Assembly (NCBI GenBank): GCA_029449235.1
Contig: JANATG010000007.1
Location: 1,240,001 to 1,304,000, forward strand
Length of the DNA: 64,000 nucleotides
Source of the DNA: Linnemannia schmuckeri
Taxonomy: Eukaryota; Mortierellomycota; Mortierellomycetes; Mortierellales; Mortierellaceae
Reading direction: 5' to 3'
Shown here: in pieces, positions 25,101 to 36,320 of the stretch
Layout: every line of letters begins with the position of its first letter
How positions within the stretch are numbered: position 1 is the first letter of the stretch
Notes under the pieces: model-generated
What the model saw: only the letters and a program-made list of their open reading frames with translations
What the model was told of the DNA's origin: nothing
Databases searched by the model: none
Translations under genes and position numbers: made by a program

Positions 25101-28100
25101 TACTGCTTCCAGAAGCGCGATAGGAATAGGAAAATCCTTGACGACTCGTGGCAGCTCTCGTATAACAAGCTCATGGGCTATGAACCGGATCCCAACCAGG
25201 ACGACGACGATGACTCTTATGGCAGCGGTAGAGACAGTGGCAATACAGAGTCTAACATGGAGAAAGGACTCTTCCCTATTGCCAAGAAGGAGTCGTCGTG
25301 CGGAGCACGTCCCACCAGTCGATTTCATCGAAGTCACTCAACATTCGCCGTCGGTGTGTCTGGCATCCAACCAATGGATGCTACTGGGAACGCGATTGGC
25401 GTCTATCGCAACTTGCCCGTTTTTATTCGCCGCATTGGAGGATCCAAGGTCAACCTGACGCGGAAGTTGAGGATCGAGATCATGGATGTGATGGAGCTGC
25501 GGCACCCAAAGTTGGTTGAGTTGGTTGGTGTCTGTCTTCAACCCCCTGACATTTGTATCGTCTACGAACACTGCTCCAAGGGGACGCTGACCGAGGTTTT
25601 GGCCAATCCTGACCTGAACTTCAACTGGCTCTTCAAGCTGTCGTTCATGAGTGACATCTCACGTGGCATGGAGTTTCTCCAAAACTCCAAGATTCAGTGC
25701 CACGGAGACCTGCGATCGTCGAATTGTCTAGTCACGAGCCGATGGGAGGTCAAGGTCGGAGGATATGGCCTTTCGGAGCTCATGGAGACTCAGCGGACGA
25801 GATACGGACGATCAACAGCCACTGTTAGCACACCTACCGTTACAGTGGCTGCGGTACAAGGAGAGAATGGCGCTGCTGCAGTCAGCGGTGCGGGAGGACA
25901 AAGAAATTCCATCATGCGGGCTAGTACCGACAGTCGCGCTTTGAGTATCGGATCTGTCGTGCCACCGCGCCCTGTTTCGGTGACTGAAGAGGATGAGAAC
26001 GGAAAAGACGGATCCCCTTACTTGGTTGCGAGCACTGCAGCCGAGATTCAGGCCGGCTTATGGATCGCTCCCGAGAATATGATCCACAGGGGTCGTGTCT
26101 ATCACAAAGTTGCCACCAAGTCTGGTGATGTCTTCAGTGCCGGTATTGTCTTCAACGAGATTATGACACGGACCTCGCCCTACGAGAGACAGCTCCAGGA
26201 CATGGACCCGGTCGATGGTCCCTCACAGCTTTTGGACCTCATCAAGTACGACGGTCTGAGACCTGATCCCTATGTCGACGACGAGAGGGATGAGGGTATC
26301 GCGTGCTTGAACAATTTGATCCGCAATTGTCTTCAGTCCGAGCCTCTGATGCGGCCCTCATTCGCCAACATCCAACATCGACTTCGACTCATCAGTCCGG
26401 ATGGCGACATGATTGGAGGCATGGCGGCCTTGCTCGAGAAGTATGCCAATGATATGGAGGAGTTGGTCAGGATAAGAACGATGCACTTGCAGACACGGAC
26501 GGTTGAGCTGGAGGAGGAACGCCTTCGTACGGACGCGCTTCTGATCGATCTCAAACAGTCCAAAAACCAAGCTGAGGCGGCTGCAACTGCAAAGTCCAAT
26601 TTTTTGGCCAACATGTCGCACGAGATCAGGTAATCCTTTTTTGTTTTGTGTGTTCATTTCTGTTTAGATGATCAGCATTTATGAATTCTTTTTAATCACG
26701 CGGCCATTATGTTTCCATTTGCCATATGGAATAGAACGCCTATGAACGCTGTTATCGGAATGTCTAGGATCCTGCTCGAGTCAGATCTCTCCCCAGACCT
26801 GATGGATTGCGCCGAGACGATCGAGTCGAGTGGCAATCAGCTGATGGCCGTCATTGACGACATTCTCGATTTCAGCAAGATCGAGTCTGGCAACCTCAAG
26901 TTGGCGCCTGAGAAATTGGACCTCCCGCATCTGTTGGAATCCGTATGCAACCTGGTCCTGATGCAGGCTGCCACCAAGGGGCTGGGCCTTACTTTTGTCA
27001 TCCACCCTGATACACCTATTGAGGTCCTAGGTGACTTGGTCCGTATCCGCCAGATCCTTTTGAATTTGTTGAGCAACGCGATCAAGTTTACGGAGAAGGG
27101 GAATATTGTTGTGAAGCTTGAGCCCAAGCTCAGGATATCGAGGTCGTTCCACAAGACCCATTATGAGACAGATACTTCCGAGGAGTCTACATCGTCACCG
27201 GAGCAAGCAGCAATAGCAGGAATTCATGAGTCGTCGCGACTGTTGCTCAATGTCGAGCATGCTTCTGATTCCAGTCTTGATCAAGCGGATTCTAGAGCGC
27301 GATCGAGGTGTGGTTCTGGGAGCGATACAGGGTATAGTACGTCATCATCGGCACCAGCGCCAGGGGCAGAGAATTGGAGTTCGAGTCGTAGTCAGGACAG
27401 TCTTAGCGACAACCATTCGTCGTCGTCCTCGTCGTCGGACGAAATCCAAGTCGATCTTCTGTGGTCCGTGGCTGATCAAGGCGTGGGTATTCCTGCGCAG
27501 CGGATGCACAAGCTGTTCAAGTCGTTCAGTCAGGCCGACGACTCTGTTACCAGGAACTTTGGTGGTACTGGTCTTGGGCTAGCCATCTCCAAGAAGCTGG
27601 TCGAGCTTATGGATGGTGAAATGGTAGGTTTTTTTTTTTGATTAATTGTATTCATGGCTATAGAACAATGCAGGGGTCTAATACAACCATTTTTTTCTCC
27701 ATGCATTTTCTTTAAGTGGGCGGAATCTGAGGAGGGAGTTGGATCGACATTCTACTTCACGACCCTTCTCAGTTCTCCAAAGTCCAGTCAGACAGTATCG
27801 CAGCAGTTGAACCTGGCCTTCTTCAAAGACAGGACCCTCTTGATCATTGACGACCGCAAAGTCACCAGAACCTCGTGGATCCATCAGTCATCCACCTGGG
27901 GGTTCCAAAAGACCCTTGTTTTCAATATCCAGAAGGGTCTTGATTACTTGAAGCAGCATCGTAATGAAATCGATATGGTCTTAATCGATGTTGATCGGCC
28001 GCAGGCTAAGGTCAACCCTGGTCTGGCGATCCTCCAGCAGATCCGTAATATGCCTGCTCAGGTACAGGAGAGCAACGCCACTGCTGCAGGATCTGCAGGT

Positions 28101-30152
28101 CTCTCGCCTCCTATTCCTCAACCAGCGGTGGCGCCATCATCACCCGAGAAGCCCATCCCCTGTGTCTTGGTCTCATACCATCGCCGCAATCACCCCGATC
28201 TCAACCTCTATTCCATCTCGGCGCCCTCCAAAATCGCCACTCGTGGTTGCCCCTCCCCCGTCAGCCCAATCTCGCCCCTATCCATGGCGTCTAACCCCCT
28301 TCCAAGTGGAGGAGGGGCTGCGAGGGAGAGGAAGCCCTCCAAAGGTTCTGGGTCAAGCGACAACCTTCTTTCCACGGCAGAGTCTCCAGCTTCTTTTGGC
28401 ACCCATTCTCATTCGCATGCGGGATGTATGCCCAACACTATGAATAGCGGGATGCTGGTCACCAAGCCATGGAGCTCTCGCAAAAACCGGTCCTCCTGTT
28501 TCAATACGAGCCCTACCATTGGCAGTGGTAGTAGTGGCAGCAGCAAGGGCGGCACTAGTGGCACCGAGACCTTCCCGAAATGCAGCTCCCCAACTTCCCC
28601 ACATCACCCTATCATGTCCGATAGTCGTGCTGCCCAACCGTCGTTTGGTTCCCAGAAAGACTCCTCGGTCGGACATCTCATCAAACCGGTGAAGCAGTCA
28701 AAACTCCTCCCGATGTTCCATGGACTCATGACAGGTTCTTGGCCCCTAGCCTGTTCGGCCACCGCCGACAGCGATGTCCGTAGTGACCAGCGCAAGAAGC
28801 AGATGGAGACGCTGGAGTGCCTTTTGGTCGATGACAACCCCGTTAATCAGAAGGTCATTTCCAAGATGTTGAGTCGGATTGGGATCGTGCCAGAGCTCGC
28901 TAGTAATGGTCTTGAAGCTGTTGAGAAGTGTCGCGCTCGTGCTGAAGCTGTCGCTACCGCTTCTGCTGAAGGAGATGATGGGTTGATGTCGATACCCAAC
29001 GGTATTGCCGGAGGAGGTGCCAAAAAGAATAGCATCAAGAAGGTCAAGCAGTACGACATTGTCTTTATGGACATCTGGATGCCCGTCATGAGCGGCCACG
29101 AAGCGACCAAGGAGATCCGAGCCTCCGTCCCCGGAGTCACTGCCGCCTCCCCCCTGATCGTCGCCATGACCGCCTGTGTCATGCCGGGGGACCAGCAGAA
29201 ATGTATCGAAAGTGGGATGAACCGATATCTGTCGAAACCCATCCGCAAGGAAGAACTCTCCAAAACGCTTGAGGATTGGTTGGATGAACGCGTGAAAGCC
29301 GAAAAGGAGTTGAAGCTTTTGAATCAACGGAAGTTGATTCAGAAGAAGAAGCGGGAGATTTTGCAGAAGCGTAGTTGTTTGGCGGTTTTGACGAGTGGTG
29401 TTGAGTTTGGGCAGGTTGAGGCAGGGTTGGCTTCGGCGATGGTCGTTAGTGCTGGTGGTGATGATGACGATGAGGACGACGATGATAGCGATGGCAATCT
29501 GTTGGAGCAAAGTGACGAGGGACTGGAGGGTGTGCACGAGGAGGAATTAATCGACTCGAATGATGGAGAAGTCTTCCCCGGTGGGCATTCCAACAATGCC
29601 GATATCCAGCTCTCGCTCGAGAACAACCGTATCGCCGTCGCACGGCAAAAGAGACGACAGCAGATTCGATTGAGTAGCGATCCGATGCCGATGAGTGACT
29701 CTGAGGGTGTCCTTGGTTGCTGTGATGGTGGTGGAGGCGGTCTTAAGATAATCAGTGTGGGCGCGGCTGAGATCCGGGCGGCTACGCGAGAGCGAAAGCA
29801 GCGTGGATCGCGGAGTCGTGGAGGATCGGTGTCGATCCAGGACTCCGTCACTGGGGACATTGTTCTTGTCCAACGTGATCGGCCCTCCGGCAGAGACGAC
29901 TGTGATGATGACTCTGAGGAAAAAGACGACGAGGATGACGATAGTGGTGACGGCGCCGGTGGGGTGAGCGCGCAGCAGGTACGCGCCGTCTTTGCGGAGG
30001 GCGTTTCCATTGAACGACTCCTTTCCCAGACGACGATCGATTCCTTCCATACCGCCAACACACACAACACACACAACCCAGAAGGAACCTCGAGTCAGCG
30101 AAGCAGTTTGCTGTCCAACTCTTCCAGCCTTCGCACAGTCCGCGGAATCTAG
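22176..30152 (+). CDS. receptor-type hybrid histidine kinase with guanylyl-cyclase-receptor-like architecture
   Basis: Exons: 22176-22437, 22484-22878, 22978-23442, 23552-23703, 23798-26629, 26735-27623, 27717-30152. They give 2,476 residues with all phases agreeing. Order: signal peptide; periplasmic-binding-like domain 1 (about 90-420); a second one (about 428-745); Cys-rich stalk with CTACPDGTF (about 760-820); one membrane helix (about 838-860); kinase-homology domain (about 960-1290) with HGDLRSSN but GYG in place of DFG and Arg in place of the ATP-site Lys; dimerisation linker with LEKYANDMEELV; HisKA with MSHEIRTPMN (His about 1366); HATPase with a Ser-rich insert and GGTGLGL (about 1645); degenerate receiver (LLIIDD, about 1706); and canonical receiver (CLLVDDN about 2031, phospho-Asp in VFMDIWMP about 2115, SKP). 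The tail is acidic. Predicted role: plasma-membrane sensor feeding a His-Asp phosphorelay. The ligand is unknown. A second in-frame ATG at 22215 would also give a signal peptide. Confidence 0.88.
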
Positions 30153-30278
30153 ACAAAGGATATCCTTATCGTATAGCGCACATTCGAGCTATCTTTTACA
30201 ATATCATCCAACAAAGCCATAAACCTTGCGAAAAAAAGAAAGGGAGCGTCTATTTAATTTTGAGCAATTTGTAGCTTT

Positions 30279-32403
30279 TTAAGCGGGCTTGGGCTTAGGT
30301 GGCTCGACACCGACACCCACAATACTGTCTCCCGACTGAATATTCCCCAGGGCCTGAAGCACGGGCACAGAGGGACATCCTGCGGGAGCAAAGTGGACAA
30401 TGAAGTCTCCCTGCTCGTAGAAGGATGGGAAGGTGTTCATTGTATGAACGTCCCTGTCAAAGAGATACACCTATTCAATTAAAATTGACGCGCAATATAT
30501 AATAAATTAATACATTATAATCTCTTCACCAGAAATGAGATATATACGTACAAAGGACAAAGAAAGAACTTACCCCAGAGGTCCAGAGAGAGTCCCGCAT
30601 GACTTCCCAGATAGCGCCCTGCTCATAACTAGGTCGCTTATTATACCAAGTCTTGCGCCGCTGGACTTCATTCAAGAACCTCCGGCTCCAGTCCGTATTC
30701 TTGATCAACATGACTCCTGCATTCAACATCACATCCTTCAACGGCCGGGCAACAATAATGCTAACCTCATTGTGATTATTCCCATTCAACTCCTCCGCCT
30801 TTCGGATAATCTCCCTCACATCCTGGTCCAGATTCGCAACAATTGCATCCATATCCATCCATAGCAGCCACTCATAATGCGGAAGCGTCTTTTGGATGGC
30901 CCCAATCTTGCCCCAGACCCGTTGGCGGTGTCGGAATTCCTCCTGGGCAAACTCGGCGGCGCGGGCAACAAAGTAGTAGCCGTGCTTCTCGGCATAGATG
31001 CGCTTGTTATCGGCCGAGGGTAGGGCAGCTTCGGCCATACACATGTCGGCGTAGATGTACGACGATGTCAGGACGGCAATGTTCTTGTTCCGGGTCGGGT
31101 CGACTGCACAGGGTGAGATGGGTTGTACAGCAATTTTCTGAGCAAGTGGGATCCAGTCCTCGAGCTGATGGACCAATCCAACAACTGCAGCTGTTGTTGG
31201 GACCTGATCGATATCCCCTTGCCAGAGAGGTGACTCTCCCTGGACAACCTTGATAGTCTCGACAATCTGGCTGCTATAATAAATCGTCGCCGCAGTGATC
31301 AAGTCCATAAACTTCTGGTTCTCCTCGATAATAGCCCGGTTCTTCAAGATCTGTGCAGCGGCGGGGAAGGAAATCAGGGCTGCAAAGGGGTTGGTGGAGG
31401 TCTCGCCCCAGGTCATGAGTAATCCTGCTGTTCCTGCGGTGGTCTGTTTGGCAAGGGACTCCAGTTTCTGAACATTGACGATTGAGGTCGAGTCAAAGAG
31501 GATAACGTTGTCCACCTTGATCTTTTCCTGAGGCACAAACGTGTTCACCTAATTGTCGTGCAAAAAAGGGGGGGAGATAAGGTGGAAAAACAAATTAGCG
31601 TACCATCCTGATCTGCCCCATGAGCAGCTGTAGCCTTTCTCCCTACGTTTGTCTGTCCTTGGTCATAACAGAAATATTGCATCTTCGCTAAACCCTCACC
31701 AGTTTTTACCTATTCCAACAAAACTAGCCAACAAAAACGAAAAAGTCAGAGAACAACTTACGGCCCAGTTCAAAGCATCGCCCCAGACGGCATGCCGGTT
31801 TTCAACCGTCCGGTTCGTGAAATGCCAATCATCAAACTCCATAAACTCTCCATGAAGACTCCGAACTTGGGCCTGCATATACTGTGCAGTATAAATCCCC
31901 TGTTTGAGCCAGGTCGATTGTCCATAGATATAAAACTTATAGATTATATTACCATCGTATCGAGCACAGGGCTCGAGGTTGTTTTTGATTCCAAAAAGTG
32001 TCTCGCGGACCCAGACACGGTTCTGGAGTTGGGTCCAGCTGGTGGGGATGATGATTAGGCTGTCGTAGTGGTTGGAGGTGTTGGGGACTGTCAGGGGTTT
32101 GAATGATGTTGTTGATGGGTTGTTGGAGTTATTGTCTAGGACAGCGGGGTCGCGGGTGTAGGGCTTTTCGAGTGCTGGTGGTCCTGGTGGCGGTTTCTTG
32201 TGTACGTCTCCTCCTTCTCCTCTTCCTCCTCCTCCTCCTCCTGGTGGAGGTTTTTGTTGTTGCTGTTGTGAGCGTCCGGGTGGGAACTTGTTGTCGCCAC
32301 CACTGCTGTCGCCGTCGTTGGTATAGTTGCTCCTGCGGTGTGAGAAGACCAAAAGCATGAAGAAGACGAGGCCAATTGCCCAGTAGGTTCTTCTGATGGG
32401 CAT
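30279..32403 (-). CDS. type II membrane glycosyltransferase, GT34 domain with GT31-like N-terminal region
   Basis: Exons in transcript order: 32403-31762, 31548-30574, 30470-30279. They give 602 residues. A short cytosolic N-terminus and a signal anchor (about residues 8-21) precede a low-complexity Gly/Pro stem. The C-terminal half matches the MNN10/GMA12 family (GT34): YAEKHGYYF, then W-K-I-AIQKTLP and the metal-binding DxD in WLLWMDMDAIV, then SYEQGAIW. Known fungal members add mannose or galactose in the Golgi. The middle part (IPTSWTQLQNR-WVRET ... NVILFDSTSIVNVQKLESL) resembles GT31 galactosyltransferases, but the usual DDD has become DST, so it may be inactive. The 3' end is only 126 bases from that of the histidine kinase gene. 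Confidence 0.8.
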
Positions 32404-33428
32404 GGCGTTTTTATGTCGACTAGTGTGCTTTGGGTATGTCGATGGATGTGTTCCTGTCCTCTGTCTGTCTGTTGGTGATAGGTTTAGACTGGGCTGGGCT
32501 GAGGGTGAATGGGTGAATGAGGAAGCAGAAGAACAGAACAGAACAGAAGAATGAAAGAAGAAAAAGTAGGAAGAAAGGTAGGAAAAAGGGAGAGTTAAAA
32601 AGAAAAAGAGATAGGAATGGGTCTAGGTCGGTGCACACACTCGCTCACCCCGAGGGAAGGGTGGAAGGACCATTAACTCACGAGAAGACTAAACAATACA
32701 AAGAGTGCAAAAAGAGCAACAACAACGAGGCAGTCGGCAGTAGTGTGTGTGTGTGCTTGATGTGAGTGTTTGTGCTTGATGTGAGTATATGTGCAAGAAA
32801 TTCTATTTTCGGTGGGGTTCATTGACGACCTGTCTGTCTGCTGCGATGTCTACCTATCTCTCTCTCTCCCTCTCTCTCCCTCTCTCTCCCTCTCTCTCTC
32901 CCTCTCTGTCTCCCTCCCTCTGTGTGTGTCTGTCCGCCTGTTTCTGACCTGTGTACCACTGATGCTGTGAACGGTGTCCGAGTTGAATCGACTGGATCAG
33001 TCTGCCTGGCAAACAGGCTGAGGACAAAGTGGAGTGGAGTGGCTATTCTATCCATCTCATGATCATTACATCCAATGTACGCGTCAACAAGACATCCGAG
33101 TGGACGTGTGACATCACTTCCAGCCTCAGCCTCAGGTATGTACAATCAGTATCCAGGCACAGTGCGCTTCGAGGAAAGAGATAAACCGTTGGTGACTGGG
33201 CACTGACGAAACAACGCACGCATCCAAATCAATCATCTCCTCTTCACCCCTGGCTGCGCTTGTTTTTTCTAGTCCCTGAAAAAGCGTGGGCCTTAACCCT
33301 GAACGCTCTCCTTTTACCGTTCTCTACATTCATTCCTTTCCTTCTTTTAGCTTTTGCATTCACTCATCTCTCGCCTTTGCATCTCTCATTCATTACCCTT
33401 CAAATACCCTTCTTCAACTCATTCAACC
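32404..33428. promoter_or_regulatory. divergent intergenic region, 1.0 kb
   Basis: This region separates the glycosyltransferase and lipid-kinase start codons. It contains an A/G-rich stretch (32520-32610), a CT microsatellite (32857-32930) and C/T-rich leader sequence ahead of 33429. No discrete binding site was recognised. Confidence 0.35.
32857..32930 (+). repeat. CT/CCCT microsatellite
   Basis: Interrupted runs of TC and CCTC units in intergenic DNA. The opposite-strand open frame it creates encodes only Arg/Glu repeats. Confidence 0.9.
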
Positions 33429-34583
33429 ATGGGCATCCTTCCTACCTCCGACAAGTTCCCCCTCCTCGTCGTCCTCAACCCACACTCAGGACGCAAACAG
33501 AGCCTCGAGACCTGGGAAAACACCGTCAAGCCAGCCCTCAACAACGCCAAAAAACCCTTCCGCCTCATCGAAAGCAACACCCAGGGCTATGTCATTTCCT
33601 ACTTTGTGGACAATATCAAGCCCATCATCACCGACCTCGCCCAGTCCCTTAGCATTGTCACCACCTCAGGAGCCGCTGACGGTGAAACCATCGTATACCC
33701 AACATCTGCCAAGCTGCAAATCATAGTCCTGGGTGGCGACGGAACAGTCCACGAGATTGTCAATGGTATCCTGAAGGGTGTTGAGGGCACCGGTTTTGTG
33801 ACGGATGTCTTCCGCCCCGAGGTCGAGCTCTCGGTTATCCCCACGGGCACAGGAAACGCCATCTCGACCAGCCTTGGCGTGACGAGCGTGCAGGACGCGG
33901 TCGATCGGTTCATTGCTGGAAAGACAGTCCCACTCCGTCTCATGTCCGTTACATCCCAAAATTCACAGCTCTATACCGTCGTCGTGAACAGCTATGGCCT
34001 CCATTGCGCAACCGTTTACGACTCGGAAGAATTTCGCCATCTGGGCAACGATCGTTTCCGCCAGGCAGCCATGAAAAACGTCGAGAACTTGAAGCAATAC
34101 GAGGGCAAGTTGTCGTTTTTTGGTCCTGCTCAACGCTATAACCGAACCTCCACCTCACTTGTTGAAACTGTTCCCGCTGTCAGCAACATTGCGCAGGCCG
34201 ACAACAAGAACACCGCCGCCGCCACGCTCACTTTGCCAGGACCATTCACCTACCTTCTCATCAGCAAGCAAGCATCTCTCGAGCCAGGATTTACCCCAAC
34301 ACCCTTTGCAAAGACATCAGACGATTGGATGGACGTCCTGGCCGTCCAGAATGTGGGCCAGGCCGAGATTATGCAAATGTTTGGATCCACAGCCACCGGG
34401 ACCCATGTGAACCTGGAACACGTCGAGTACATCAAAGCCAAGGTCATTGAACTGGAGACCCCCACACAAGGACGGCTTTGCATCGATGGAGAGTTCTTGA
34501 CCATCGAGGCCGGACCTGAGGGCAAAATCCGCTTCGAGGTCACATCTGACCCTAACATTCAAATCTTTCACATTTTTGCGTAG
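33429..34583 (+). CDS. diacylglycerol/sphingoid-base kinase-like lipid kinase
   Basis: Single exon, 384 residues. The start at 33429 is chosen for its ACCATGG context and because homology begins at once with PLLVVLNPHSGRK, the first glycine-containing phosphate-binding strand of the DAGK catalytic fold. The core motif IVLGGDGTVHEIVNG sits at about residues 98-112 and IPTGTGNAIS follows near 137; both belong to the DAGK_cat family. The C-terminal lobe carries the usual DGE (LCIDGEFL). Family members phosphorylate diacylglycerol, ceramide or sphingoid bases. Which of these applies cannot be decided from the sequence. No membrane segment or C1 domain is present, so a soluble enzyme is inferred. 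An in-frame upstream ATG at 33354 would add an unlikely leader. Confidence 0.82.
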   Translation: MGILPTSDKFPLLVVLNPHSGRKQSLETWENTVKPALNNAKKPFRLIESNTQGYVISYFVDNIKPIITDLAQSLSIVTTSGAADGETIVYPTSAKLQIIVLGGDGTVHEIVNGILKGVEGTGFVTDVFRPEVELSVIPTGTGNAISTSLGVTSVQDAVDRFIAGKTVPLRLMSVTSQNSQLYTVVVNSYGLHCATVYDSEEFRHLGNDRFRQAAMKNVENLKQYEGKLSFFGPAQRYNRTSTSLVETVPAVSNIAQADNKNTAAATLTLPGPFTYLLISKQASLEPGFTPTPFAKTSDDWMDVLAVQNVGQAEIMQMFGSTATGTHVNLEHVEYIKAKVIELETPTQGRLCIDGEFLTIEAGPEGKIRFEVTSDPNIQIFHIFA

Positions 34584-35597
34584 TCTCATCCTTCCCACAT
34601 GTATGCGACGGAATAGAATGTCATCCTCCCCTTTTCGTTATAAGTATGCATTGTCGCCATTTTTTTTTTTTTTTTTTGTACGCTTGCCCATTGAATTAAT
34701 GTACATCTTCAATGATATAACACAGCCGACGTCCAGCGCCTCCATCAGTGACCATGGAGGTTCTTCTTTTCAAGGGCATTCTTCCACGCTGTGCAAACTA
34801 TGGTTTATTTGGCATGGCGGTGATAGGTTGATAGGTCCCACAAACAGCGAGTCTCCAAAAAAAAAAACCGGAAAAAACAAACATGTGAGCCTTTCTGTGT
34901 TTCTTTTCAAAGCGGATGTTGTGGTGAATTGCCAATGCAAGGGAAACATTTTGTAATCCCGCATGGCAAAATAGGTTAGACCTTTGGTTGTTTGGTTAAA
35001 ACACACACAACCATATCCACACAGACAATGAGGCGTAATTAAATTGGATGCAGCGTGCAGGCAGGGCAGGGCAAACATTGACTGAGGCAGTGTAACCTCG
35101 TAAATCACAATTCCAACGAAAAATAAGGGGAACGACAAACAAACTGAACAAAACTGGTTACTCTACCTCCGGCGTAGGTGGATTATTTGTCTTCCGTTGT
35201 GATTGTTCGTCGGATGGTGAGCCGTTTTTTCTTTTTTTTTTTTTGATGATAAAAAAAAGTGCGGTCCGTTATGTTGTGCCGTGTCGTGTCCGTCGTGTTT
35301 TCCATGGTGTTCTTCGAAAGCGAAAGAAGTGAACGTGTGAGCAAGTAAGAAGTCGAAGAAGTAGAAACGGTGTTTTCTTGGTTAACGTTAAGGTTTTACT
35401 TTCTCACAACGTCCGCCTTTGGTTTTTTTTTTTTTTTTTTTTTTTTTTTTGTTGCTTCCATTTCGATCCACGATAACACCATCACCCTCATTCACGAGAA
35501 CACAACAACGGCAAGGGACAACACAACAACCGGTCTTTTTGAGCACAAGTTGATAGATGGTATTATTATTATTGGTACAATGGTTTACTTAAGCGGT
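34584..35597. other. convergent 3' spacer, 1.0 kb
   Basis: AT-rich spacer between two convergent genes. It holds T runs near 34664-34678, 35230-35243 and 35423-35450 but no coding sequence I can support. Confidence 0.5.
35423..35450 (+). repeat. poly-T homopolymer, 28 bases
   Basis: Uninterrupted thymines in the spacer downstream of the NTF2-like gene. On that gene's strand it reads as poly-A after the stop codon. No other processed-copy hallmark is seen. Confidence 0.9.
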
Positions 35598-36320
35598 CTA
35601 CTCCTCGATCTCCTCCTTCTCATCGGCGCCGGTGGACTGGCCGGTGATGGGGCACTTAAGAACGGAGGGGCTGTTCTTGAGCATCTCGTTGAACAAAGCA
35701 GCGGGGTCATAGAAGGTCTCCAAGCTCTCAATCTGGAACTTGTCGTTGACGTGAGCGATGGTAACGCCAAAGATCTCAACAGTCTCGTTGGTAGGGTCAG
35801 CGACAAGCTTCTCGGTGTCCGAGACGGGGCAGCGGAGCTTTCCGCTGAACTTACCCCAATGACGCCACTTGAAAGCAACGACTGGGGGACCAGAGTAGAC
35901 CTTGAGGCACTCCCAGGCGAAACCTCCACGGAGGGATTGCTTGAAGGTCAAGTGAGACTCTTCGAACCCAGAGTTCTTGGAGGAGTAGTACTGAGTCTCG
36001 CCGAGGAGGGCATTATAGGTTCCGACGCGGAGCATGTCCTCAACTGACTGCCAGCTGCCGCCATTAGTCGAGAACTTATAAACCTTATGGTCGATCGTGC
36101 GCCAGTCGACGGCCTCGGTCTTGAAAGAGGCTTCCTTCTCCCAGTTCTTGACAAGGTTCTCTACGAGGAACTCGAGCGAGTCGGAGGGGTGGACCTGGGT
36201 GCGTTCGGCCTCGAAGAGGGCGTTGGGCTTGGTGTAGTTAGGGGCCTTGCCTCCACGCCAGTTGACGCCCTGGTCGTTCAGGACGGCGTTGCGATCGGTC
36301 ATGTAGTCGGGAAGAGACAT
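35598..36320 (-). CDS. NTF2/SnoaL-like 'pathogen-related protein' homologue
   Basis: Single exon, 240 residues, with no signal peptide or membrane helix. The sequence follows the plant pathogen-related protein family along most of its length: W-GG-APNYTKPNALFEAERT near the start, then NWEKEASFK, SVEDMLRVGTYNALLG, FAWECLKVYSGPPVVAFKWRHWG and a final EIFGVTIAHV strand pair. The fold is predicted to be an NTF2-like cone. The biochemical role of the family is not established, and the name records only induction in plants. The C-terminus ends in an acidic Glu/Asp stretch (GADEKEEIEE). An AAGAG repeat lies upstream at 36390-36431. Confidence 0.75.
   Translation of the reverse strand: MSLPDYMTDRNAVLNDQGVNWRGGKAPNYTKPNALFEAERTQVHPSDSLEFLVENLVKNWEKEASFKTEAVDWRTIDHKVYKFSTNGGSWQSVEDMLRVGTYNALLGETQYYSSKNSGFEESHLTFKQSLRGGFAWECLKVYSGPPVVAFKWRHWGKFSGKLRCPVSDTEKLVADPTNETVEIFGVTIAHVNDKFQIESLETFYDPAALFNEMLKNSPSVLKCPITGQSTGADEKEEIEE

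Noticed and set aside
28746..30076. Long minus-strand open frames (up to 263 and 245 residues) opposite the histidine kinase 3' exon
   Set aside because: They mirror the strongly coding plus strand, are made of low-complexity repeats complementary to Asp/Ser/Gly codons, and match no family.
32103..32375. Val/Leu-rich open frame on the plus strand and Thr/Glu-rich frame on the minus strand
   Set aside because: Both are alternative frames of the glycosyltransferase stem's simple repeats.
32819..33145. Arg/Glu-rich minus-strand open frame
   Set aside because: It is a product of the CT microsatellite and lies in a divergent promoter region.
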